This document shows, in pieces, positions 53,067 through 61,400 of a stretch of DNA of 64,000 nt. A program made the translations under genes and the position numbers. Numbering within the stretch: position 1 is the first letter of the stretch; each line of letters starts with the position of its first letter. The notes beneath the pieces were generated by a model that saw only the letters and a list, made by a program, of their open reading frames with translations, was not told the DNA's origin and did not search any database. Source of the stretch: Methylomonas sp. 11b (GTDB lineage: Bacteria > Pseudomonadota > Gammaproteobacteria > Methylococcales > Methylomonadaceae); assembly GCF_000515215.1 (NCBI RefSeq), contig NZ_KI911557.1:3281741-3345740 (forward strand), written 5' to 3'.

Positions 53067-54050
53067 TTATCCCAGCAACACCCAATAATCGGCAATACGC
53101 CGGGCCCGAATCCCAAAGGTTTGCTCCAGTGCGGATACCGCATCGTCCAACTTGTCGATATTAAACACCGCCGTGATCGGCCGATTCTCCAACTGCCGGT
53201 CTGTGACGATCAAACGGCCGGGGCGATAACGATTGATTTGCGCCACCACCTCGGCCAGCGGCGTTTGTACGAAGACCATTTGCCCTTGGCGCCAGGCCAA
53301 TTCGCGCGGTATGTCGGCCGTTTGCTTGGCGGAGAGCCGGGCGCCTCGATAATGCGCCGATTCGCCGGACGTCAAGGGTGTGATCTGGTCGGGATGGCTT
53401 TTGGTGCTGGTTTCCACACGGCCCTCGGCGACGGTGACGGCAACATCTTCCGAACGGCGGCCGACGCTGAACGCGGTGCCGGTGACTCGGGCGCGGGCGT
53501 CGCCGGCCACCACCCAAAACGGCCGTTGCGGCGCGTGCGCCACTTCGAAAAACGCTTCGCCGCGCAGCAGCGTAACCCGGCGTTGAGCGGCGGTCATTTC
53601 GATGTCGACCGCACTGTCGGTATTCAACAGCAGCCGGGAGCCGTCGGTCAGTGTCACTAGGCGCTGTTCGCCGGTGGCGGTGTGATAATCGCTTTGCAGG
53701 TTTTGCACGAGTGCCGGTTGCAGGAGCACGGCGATCAAGCCCACACAAGCGGCAATGGCCGCCGCTACGCTAGCGGTTCGCCGGCGTCGAGGACGTTTGG
53801 TGGTGGTTGCCGAGTTGGCGGCTAAGGCCGCTTCGGCTTGCCGGCGAACGGCCTTGGCGGGGGCTTCCAAATCCGCGAACAACGCTTGCACCGTGTCCCA
53901 GGCCTCGGCATGCAAGGGGCTGGCGGCCAGCCACCCGGCAAACCGCTCTCGCTCAGCAGCATCGACATCGTCCGCGCGCAGCCGAAAAAACCAGGCATTG
54001 GCTTCGGTAAAGATGCGGTCGGAAGCGGAGGAGGATGCGATCGGGTTAAT
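53067..54050 (-). CDS. fecR: FecR-type transmembrane sigma regulator
   Basis: About 327 residues. N-terminal cytoplasmic DUF4880 region (EANAWFFRLRADDVDAAERERFAGWLAASPLHAEAW), a membrane helix near residue 95 (VAAAIAACVGLIAVLL), and a periplasmic FecR domain (YHTATGEQRLVTLTDGSRLLLNTDSAVDIE, LLRGEAFFEVAHAPQRPFWVVAGDARARVTGTAFSV). No ATG, GTG or TTG precedes the N-terminal domain after the upstream stop; the best site is ATT at 54048-54050 with GGAG seven bases before it. The next TTG at 53915 would remove most of DUF4880. Passes the receptor signal to the sigma factor at 54192. Confidence 0.88.
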   Translation of the reverse strand: MNPIASSSASDRIFTEANAWFFRLRADDVDAAERERFAGWLAASPLHAEAWDTVQALFADLEAPAKAVRRQAEAALAANSATTTKRPRRRRTASVAAAIAACVGLIAVLLQPALVQNLQSDYHTATGEQRLVTLTDGSRLLLNTDSAVDIEMTAAQRRVTLLRGEAFFEVAHAPQRPFWVVAGDARARVTGTAFSVGRRSEDVAVTVAEGRVETSTKSHPDQITPLTSGESAHYRGARLSAKQTADIPRELAWRQGQMVFVQTPLAEVVAQINRYRPGRLIVTDRQLENRPITAVFNIDKLDDAVSALEQTFGIRARRIADYWVLLG

Positions 54051-54191
54051 GGCGGGACTCCGGGTAGTCAGCGGCTAAAAGCTCGGTTGAACGCGATTGT
54101 AAAGCAAAGCCCGAGCCTGTTCGACCAGGTATATCGTTAGCAAGGGATATGCGAATGTGGGGGGCTGCGCCGAGTGCTATTTAAACAGCGC

Positions 54192-54707
54192 TCAAGTATT
54201 GGTCAAAAAACTTCGGCACAGCAGCAGCGCTTGGCGCAGATGATATTCGACGGTTCGTTCGGAAATATCCAGTCGCGCGGCGATCTGTTTGTAGCTCAGT
54301 TCGTCGGCGCGGTATAACAGAAAAATTTCCCTGGTTCTGTCCGGCAAGCTGGCGATGGCTTGTTGCAATTGTTCTCCCAGATATTGTCTGGCAACGATGT
54401 CTTCCGTGTGGGGTTTCGAGTCGGCGATGTCCGTATCCAGCGGCACCATCTCGCGATGTTGCTCGCGTTTGATACCGCGCAGATGGTCACGCGCCAGATT
54501 GGCGGCGATGGTAAACATGAAGGCATTCAGATCCAGAATTTGTCGCGGCTCTTGTTTCAAAAACCGCAGATAGGTTTCCTGCGCCAATTCCTCGGCCACT
54601 TCCCGCGAGCGGACCTGCCAATACAGATATTTTTGCAGTTGCGGGTGGCTGGCGTGAAAAAAATCGGCCAATTCCTGACTGGTGGCGGTGTTGTGTGGTT
54701 GAGTCAT
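54192..54707 (-). CDS. fecI: FecI-type ECF RNA polymerase sigma factor
   Basis: A 171-residue ECF sigma factor. Region 2: FFHASHPQLQKYLYWQVRSREVAEELAQETYLRFLKQEPRQILDLNAFMFTIAANLARDHLR; region 4: LPDRTREIFLLYRADELSYKQIAARLDISERTVEYHLRQALLLCR, both matching iron-starvation sigma factors. Expected to transcribe the receptor gene at 52851 when the ligand binds. First gene of the fecI-fecR-receptor-PepSY series. Confidence 0.95.
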   Translation of the reverse strand: MTQPHNTATSQELADFFHASHPQLQKYLYWQVRSREVAEELAQETYLRFLKQEPRQILDLNAFMFTIAANLARDHLRGIKREQHREMVPLDTDIADSKPHTEDIVARQYLGEQLQQAIASLPDRTREIFLLYRADELSYKQIAARLDISERTVEYHLRQALLLCRSFLTNT

Positions 54708-54868
54708 GCCAAATCGAATTCATGCAAGAACCCTTTTTTCAGCAAGCCACATGCCATAGCGGCGAAATGCCGGCAATATGGAGTATTCGAGTAGCCGGGG
54801 TCGTTGAATTGGGGCTAAAAACTAAGGCATATGACCAATCCTATGCGCGATATGACATAGTTATTTTG

Positions 54869-56119
54869 TTAGGTTCGCTGCTGTTCGGGTTGGTCGACCA
54901 AGGCTGCAATCACCAAATCGCCGCTAACATTTAAAGTGGTGCGGCACATATCCAGAAAGCGGTCCACGCCCAAAATCAAGCCCATGCCTTCAGGTGGAAT
55001 CCCGACCTGTTGAGTCAAAATCATGATCAATGGCAACGAGCCGCCCGGCACGCCGGCGGTGCCGATGCCGGCCAGGATGGACATCAAAACCACCTGTACC
55101 TGCTGCCCCAGCGACAAATCCACGCCGTATACCTGGGCCAGGAACAGCACCGTAATGCCTTCGAACAACGCGGTGCCGTTCTGATTGGCGGTGGAACCTA
55201 TCGTCAACACAAATCGCGCCACTTCCGGCCTAAGTTTTAAGTCCTGTTCTGCTAGTTCCAGCGAGCGGGGCAAGGTGGCGTTGGATGACGCGGTGGCGAA
55301 AGCGTAAAGATACACATCCCGACACTGCCGGAAAAAACTCAGCGGTTTGATCCGGGTAAAAAAGCGCAGCAGCATGCTGTACACCACGACTTGCTGTAGC
55401 AGCAGACCGGTCACCACCACCAGCACGTAAAACCCCAAGGAAAACAAAATGTGATGCCCGAATTTGAAGGTCGATTGAAACACCAAGGCAAATACTGCAA
55501 TCGGTGCCAGTTTCATCGCGGTATCGACGATCAGCAAGCAGGCGGCATAGGTTTCTTCCAATAAGCCAACCCAGCGCGACGGCTTGTCGCCATTAGTTGC
55601 CGCCAGCGCCGCGCCGAAAGCCAAGGAAAAAAACATCAAAGACAGCATCTCGCCTTCCAGCGCTTGGGTGGCGCTGGCAAAGGGGTTCTTGGGAATGATC
55701 TCCAACAAGGATTGCACCACCGGCTTGGCTTGGGCGGCGTTTTGCTGGATTTTATGCACGCCGGTGTTATCCCCCAACATCTGCGAAATATCCAGCCCCA
55801 CCCCAGGCTGGGCCAGATTGACCAACGAAATGCCCACCGCCACCGACGCCGAACTGGCCAACAGCGTAAAAAACAAAGTGCGCTGGGCCACCCGCGCCAA
55901 ACCATGATGATTACTGAGTTGATACACCCCCAGCATCAAACCGCTCATCACCATCGGCACCACGATCATAAAAATCAACCTCAAGAAGATTTGGCCGATG
56001 GGCTCCATCAAGTAGCGGTTGAAAACCTGTAATGCCTCGCTGTCGGCGTAGCCATGACAGATCAAACCGGCGCAAGCGCCGAGCACTAAACTCAGTAGCA
56101 ATCGGTGGTGGTTTTTCAT
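54869..56119 (-). CDS. Dicarboxylate/amino acid:cation symporter (DAACS family)
   Basis: A 416-residue glutamate/dicarboxylate symporter with eight helices and two re-entrant loops. Family motifs: FLRLIFMIVVPMVMSGLMLGVYQLS near residue 42, ATASSNATLPRSLELAEQDL near 275 (serine-rich re-entrant loop, usually SSSAA/T), TIGSTANQNGTALFEGITVLFLAQ near 305 (NMDGTA-type motif with NQNGTA), and GTAGVPGGSLPLIMILTQQVGIPPEGMGLILGVDRFLDMCRTTLNVSGD near 355. Takes up C4-dicarboxylates, glutamate or related compounds; specificity not resolved. Confidence 0.93.
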   Translation of the reverse strand: MKNHHRLLLSLVLGACAGLICHGYADSEALQVFNRYLMEPIGQIFLRLIFMIVVPMVMSGLMLGVYQLSNHHGLARVAQRTLFFTLLASSASVAVGISLVNLAQPGVGLDISQMLGDNTGVHKIQQNAAQAKPVVQSLLEIIPKNPFASATQALEGEMLSLMFFSLAFGAALAATNGDKPSRWVGLLEETYAACLLIVDTAMKLAPIAVFALVFQSTFKFGHHILFSLGFYVLVVVTGLLLQQVVVYSMLLRFFTRIKPLSFFRQCRDVYLYAFATASSNATLPRSLELAEQDLKLRPEVARFVLTIGSTANQNGTALFEGITVLFLAQVYGVDLSLGQQVQVVLMSILAGIGTAGVPGGSLPLIMILTQQVGIPPEGMGLILGVDRFLDMCRTTLNVSGDLVIAALVDQPEQQRT

Positions 56120-56220
56120 GGCGGTTGAAGAACTGTTAGTCGGGATGGCTTGATCTTAGGGGGTTTGCGGGGATTTTGCTCGATTTATCGCTGCTAGGCT
56201 TTGTTCATCGGTTGTTAATG

Positions 56221-56305
56221 CATAGGGTGCAATAGGCGACAGCCGTATTGCACCGAGTGTTAGCTTTCGAAGTGGTGCAATACGCTGGCGCTATTGCACC
56301 CTATG
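56221..56305 (+). repeat. BIME left of RAYT-2
   Basis: CATAGGGTGCAATAGGCGAC... to ...CTATTGCACCCTATG: two GGTGCAATA/TATTGCACC hairpins joined by GAGTGTTAGCTTTCGAAG. Inverted copy of the element at 56926. Confidence 0.9.
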
Positions 56306-56316
56306 TACTGGCGGGC

Positions 56317-56853
56317 TTAGTGCCATTCCTCATCGATATCCAGCAAAGCCGGAGCACTTGCCCAATCGGGGGGATATAGTCCAAGCGCCACGTAATGATG
56401 AAATGTCGAATACGGCCAATCATTAACATGTTTAACCAAACCATGTTTTAGCGGATTAATGTGGCAATAATCGATATGGGCCGCATAATCCGCTTCATCG
56501 GTGATCATATGCTCCCAAAATCGGCGTTGCCAAATGCCTCTTTCTCCTCGGGCAATTCGAGAGGCGGATCGGTTTTCCGTGGCTGGCAAAGCTTTGGAAA
56601 ATGCTTGTTTGATGACTCGCCAACGGTTAGCGTTATCCTCGTCACCTTGAGGTAGTGTCCAGACGCAATGCAAATGATCCGGCAAAACCACCCAGGCATC
56701 GATGTGAAACGGCCAACGTTTACGGGTGTGCCTAACAACCTCTCGAAGCGTATCGATATGCCGAACCAGCAGGTCGTTGGAATGACGTTCCAGCAGATTG
56801 ACGGTAAAAAAATAAGTCCCACCAGGTATGCGGTAACGGCGATAGTTGGACAT
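56317..56853 (-). CDS. REP-associated tyrosine transposase (RAYT), copy 2
   Basis: A 178-residue Y1 transposase unlike copy 1 in sequence: YRRYRIPGGTYFFTVNLLERHSNDLLVRHIDTLREVV, HLH motif in WVVLPDHLHCVWTLPQGDED near residue 55, WQRRFWEHMITDEADYAAHIDYCHINPLKHGLVKHVNDWPYSTFHHYV with the catalytic Tyr near 130. This is the IS200-like subgroup with the RFWEH-I motif. Framed by inverted BIMEs at 56221 and 56926. Confidence 0.95.
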   Translation of the reverse strand: MSNYRRYRIPGGTYFFTVNLLERHSNDLLVRHIDTLREVVRHTRKRWPFHIDAWVVLPDHLHCVWTLPQGDEDNANRWRVIKQAFSKALPATENRSASRIARGERGIWQRRFWEHMITDEADYAAHIDYCHINPLKHGLVKHVNDWPYSTFHHYVALGLYPPDWASAPALLDIDEEWH

Positions 56854-56925
56854 AAATGATCCATATCCGACGAAAAGGTAGAGGATTACAGAGTATTACG
56901 CTTTTTATATTACCCGGTCGGACAG

Positions 56926-57010
56926 TATAGGGTGCAATAGCGCCAGCGTATTGCACCAATTCGAAAGCCAACACTCGGTGCAATACGGCGTAATGCCTAT
57001 TGCACCCTTT
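56926..57010 (-). repeat. BIME right of RAYT-2
   Basis: TATAGGGTGCAATAGCGCC... to ...GCCTATTGCACCCTTTG: reverse complement of the element at 56221, with few differences. A decayed third copy lies at 42777. Confidence 0.9.
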
Positions 57011-57049
57011 GAGTGCGGCTTATCGGGTTGAGTTGCTCATTGCGGATTT

Positions 57050-58391
57050 TTAATCATCCTGGATTGAGTTGGAGTCAGTAACAATGGCATCAGCCTTTTT
57101 CTTTACTGGGCTCTGTGTAGCTGGCGACTTTGCAATAATTTCTTTTGCCGTATCACTGATTTTGTCAATAAATCCGGGAAACATCGAAAGCGCCTGCCGA
57201 GCAAGATCAGAAGATGCAAATTCATGCAAAGGACTGCCATGAGTGGTGGACTCGACCAAGCGACCTGGAAGTTCGTCTAAACGGGATAATGCAGACCCAA
57301 ATAATCTTGCTTGAAAACTTGGATCTAAGTTCACTGCTTCCCGCCGGTAGCCCTCATATGCATTCGAGATTGAAGCTTTATATGCATAGTCTTCAGAAAG
57401 TCTAAACCTTTGAATAATTTGTTTTGTAGCAATCCATCCTAGCCAAACTGGAGCAGACACACTCAGAACGGTTAAAACAACATTTACCCAGACCGCCTGC
57501 CAGTTTATTTCTAAGGCTCTCATTGCTAACGCAATTTCGGCGATTCTAGAATTCCCAATATAAGCGCCTGCAAAAAGTGCCAGCATTAAAATTCCTAACC
57601 ACCACCATACAGTACGGGAGAGTGCATCTGCACGTACTTGGAATGCTCCAGATAAAGTTGTAGAGGTTCCTACCCTATGCAGTTCGCGAATTTGCGTAAT
57701 CAGTCTCTCGGCCTCGATTACATGATTTTTTGCAGTTTCTCGGTCGGATTCTGCCTGTTTTAGCAAAACACTGATACTTGTAGATCTCTCCAAAGATTGT
57801 TTCTGGATTTGCGCTAACTGGTCACGTGATTCCCGCAAAATATCCATGTCAGCGGGTAAAGAAACAGCAGCCTCATGTGCATCCTGAATCTCGCGAATAG
57901 TTTCAGCGAGTTTATCAATATCAGGGGCAATCTGATTTAGCGCTGCGGTATAGCCTCGAACGCGCTTAGCCAAATTTTTTGGCATAAAACTAGGATCGTC
58001 GAGTTTCGACCACGACACTGCTAAATAAGGAACTATTCGCTCATTGATTCCCAATAAAGTATTGATATAAGAAGGAACAGACTGAGCCCAATTACCGTTG
58101 AATAGATTCGGCACTGCGTTCCGATGAAGGGATTCAACCTGAGTTTTTAAGGCCGATGGAAACTCCTCGAGTCTGGATAACAACTCAGTATCTTCGCTAA
58201 TCTGCTTAATGGTGGTCGCCATACTAAAAGCAATTTCAGCTAAATCGTGACGATCTAATGCTGGGGGCGGCTAATCCGTACATATCCATAAATGTTCTAT
58301 CATCCGTCGAAACTTTAATTACTGCATTGCCAAGCTCCTGGAGAACGCTAGCCAATTGACTCAAAGTTTCTTTCACAATTTCCGTGTTCAT
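57050..58391 (-). pseudogene. Membrane coiled-coil protein gene with a frameshift in a C5 run
   Basis: From ATG 58391 the frame gives MNTEIVKETLSQLASVLQELGNAVIKVSTDDRTFMDMYGLAAP and then stops at 58236. One base over, at the five-G run 58263-58267 (CCCCC on the coding strand), the frame continues PALDRHDLAEIAFSMATTIKQISED and runs to 57050. Together this is a protein of about 446 residues: helical N-terminal half, coiled coil (about residues 180-250), SGAFQVRADALSRTVWWWLGIL, two transmembrane helices near 265 and 305, and a conserved-looking KASISNAYEGYRREAVNLDPSFQARLF segment. Family unknown. Somewhat AT-rich. A 390-residue product could still be made from ATG 58222. Confidence 0.75.
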
Positions 58392-58477
58392 ATGGGCCTT
58401 ATTCCTGCGCTTTTGTTTAAAGAATTTATTCACAGCTAATTTTAACCCGTAAGGCGGATCGCCTCACGGCATCCCCC

Positions 58478-61400
58478 CTACCTAACATTCACCCGCCCCG
58501 CCAAACTATTCCCCTGCACCGCTTCGTTATACATATCAAAGCCGCTGGCCGGCGGAATCGCGGCGCTGCCGGCTCTGGCGACGCGCCAGACTTGATACAA
58601 GGTCAATTCGCCACCGACTTGGAGCTTGGCGACGCGGACAATGCGGTCCGGGTAGCGTTGAGTTTCCTTGATGTTGGCCCAGTAGCTGTCGTCTTTGGGT
58701 TGGATTTTGGCGTCGGCCAGATAGGTTTCATCGTTTTCCTGGCCTTCCGCCGAGCTGGGAATACCGTCTTCGATGACCACATACTCGCTACCAGGCGCTG
58801 GCCGACCGGCATCGGCGCTACGTTTGACGCGCACTTCGCTGACCACCACATCGCCGGATTTCAAGGCCTGGCTCATGTCGATCAACTCGCTGCCCTTGGC
58901 GGTGATGCGGCGGAAGTTGCGTTGCACCTCCAGACCGGCGGCACGAGCGGCGACGGCTTGATACGGCACTTCAACAGCGACTGTGGCGCTGGCAATTTCG
59001 TCGGCATTCAACTCAGCGAGATGAAGCTCACTCAGGTCGGGACTGTCGCCAAAGCGGTTGAAGTTGCCCAGATAGCCGCCGGGTATGCGTTGCAATGTGC
59101 CCAGCGCAAAGCCGTCTTTGCTGCTGACCGAAATACTGCGGGAGTTTTGCTTGGCCGCTGCCGCCGCTTCCTTAGATAACAATTCGCGGCTGTTGAAGAT
59201 CACCTGCGCGGTATCGTAAGTCGATTGCCAATAGCCGTTTTGCTGGGATTGCAATAGCAAACGCTTCAGTTTGGCTTCCAAGGCCGGCGGTAAGGCCTGG
59301 GCATCGTTCAACGTGCCCAAACCGGCAGAAATCAAGCTGGGTAGGCCAAATCCAAAACCCAAGCTGTTATACAACTCGCCGCGTTGCTGCTGATAGTTCG
59401 CTGGATCAAGCGCGTCCAGCGCCAGTTGCAAGCGCTTAAGCAAATCGGTTTTCAGCTGCGGCCGGTCTTTGAACTGCTGATTAAAGCTATGCCAGTTTTG
59501 ATTCTCGTAAGCTTTGACGATACGCAACGCGGCTATCAAATCACCCGCACCGGCATGGGCATCGGCAAGCAGTTTTTCGACAAAATCGGCCTGCTGTTGC
59601 CAAGGCGCGTTGTAAGCATAACCAACTGTCGCAAAACCGCTCAACACAAAACCATCCGCCGTCGCGTTGCCCTCGGCGTGATTGTTCAGCCAATCCATGC
59701 CTTTGAAATAGGCGTTATTCACGCCTTCTACTTGCAAGTCGTTGGCGTATTTCAGGGCTTGCAGGGCAATCAAGGTCACCGGCACGGTGGGTTCGCTATC
59801 GCTGGGCCACAAAGCAAAACCGCCATCGGCTTTTTGATTTTGAATCAGTTTACGCACACCCAAGGCCGCGTTCTGCATGGCGCGTTGCAAGGTGTTTTCC
59901 AGCGGCCCCAATTGCTCGGATTTCAGACCGGCGCGCTCGATCAAGTCCATTAACACCAGATTCGGCACGGTGCTGTGCGCCAACTGCTCGGTGCAACCGT
60001 AAGGGTATTGCACCAGCGTGGACGCTGCTTGCAATGCGGCCCCCAGCAGGCCGGAATTGACCCGTACCGTCACCTGTCGCGGCTGAGCTTGCTCAGGCAA
60101 GTCGATGCGCAGCAGATTGTCCTGCTGAACGCTGCTATAAACCTGCGGCAGCGCGGCGGCTTTTAACGGGATCTCGAATTCCTCGGCACCGCCGACACGC
60201 ACACCAGCCGGCGCAGTCAAAGCCACCTTCAGTGCCGGCGCACCTTGCCGGTCGTTGGCGCTTAAGCGTAACGGCCACAATTGCTCGGCTTTAGCCGCCA
60301 GTTCGGCTTGGGGTGCGGTCTCGCCGCTTTGCACAGGCAAGGCGTCCGGCAAGCTGATGCTACCGGTCAATTTCACTGGCTGGGCCAAGTGATTGGTCAG
60401 TTTCACCGCCACGTCCACCTCGTCGCCCTGCCGTAAAAATTGCGGGCCGACCATATCCACCGCCACGTCGGTGACGCTGCGGAATTGGCCGGTGGTTTCG
60501 CCTATGCGGCCGTCCTTGTCGCTGGCGACCGCCGTGACCAGCCATTCGGTGACATTAGCCGGCATGTCCACATCAATGGTGGCATTGCCTTTCGCGTCGG
60601 TGATCACGTGCGGAAACCATCCGGCGGTATCGCGCATGGCTTTTTTCGCCAATTTGCTTTGGCTCTTCAAGGCGCTGAGCGAGAAATTGGGTTTACGCAG
60701 CAAGTCGGCGTAACCGTAGCCTTGCAGATCGTCGGAATAGAAGGTCGCTAAATTGCTGCGTTGCAGCGGATAGAAAAAATCGAAAATGCCGGGGCGGAAT
60801 TCGGCTTGCACCGCGTACACGGCGCGGTCGACGATGGATACCGCGATTTCGGTATTCGCCGCCGGGCTACCGTCGGCGCGTTTGACTTGCAACTTGATTT
60901 GGGTGGGTTTCAGCGGTTCGGTTTCGGCTTTTTCCGGCTCGATAGCAATCTGCAATCGCTTTTCCCACGGCACGATTCTAAAACCCAGCGTCTGCTCCTT
61001 ATACTTGCCGCCGGCCACCGGCACGGTCACGGTGTGGTAAAAGCCAGTGCCGTATTCGGGTTTGGCGGTTACTTCAAACCAGCGGCTGCGGCCTTGGGCT
61101 GGCGCGCTGCGGCTGTCGAACAAGCGCGCGCCGGCCACGGTTTCCCAAATCGCGCCGCTCTCATTATTGCCCCAGGCCTTGGGCAACAAGGCAAACACCT
61201 TGGCTTGCTCGCCGGGGCTGAGGATGGTGGTGGGCGTGTACAGTTCCAGTTCCTGATTATCAGCCACCGCTTCGCCACCGCTGCCGGCGACGATCAAGGT
61301 GCCGGGTTGAGAACTGGCCGGATGGTTTAAATTGCGGCCATCCAGGCTTTCCAAGCGGGCGACGGCAGTGAGCCGGCCAAATTCTTTCAAGGCCGGAATG

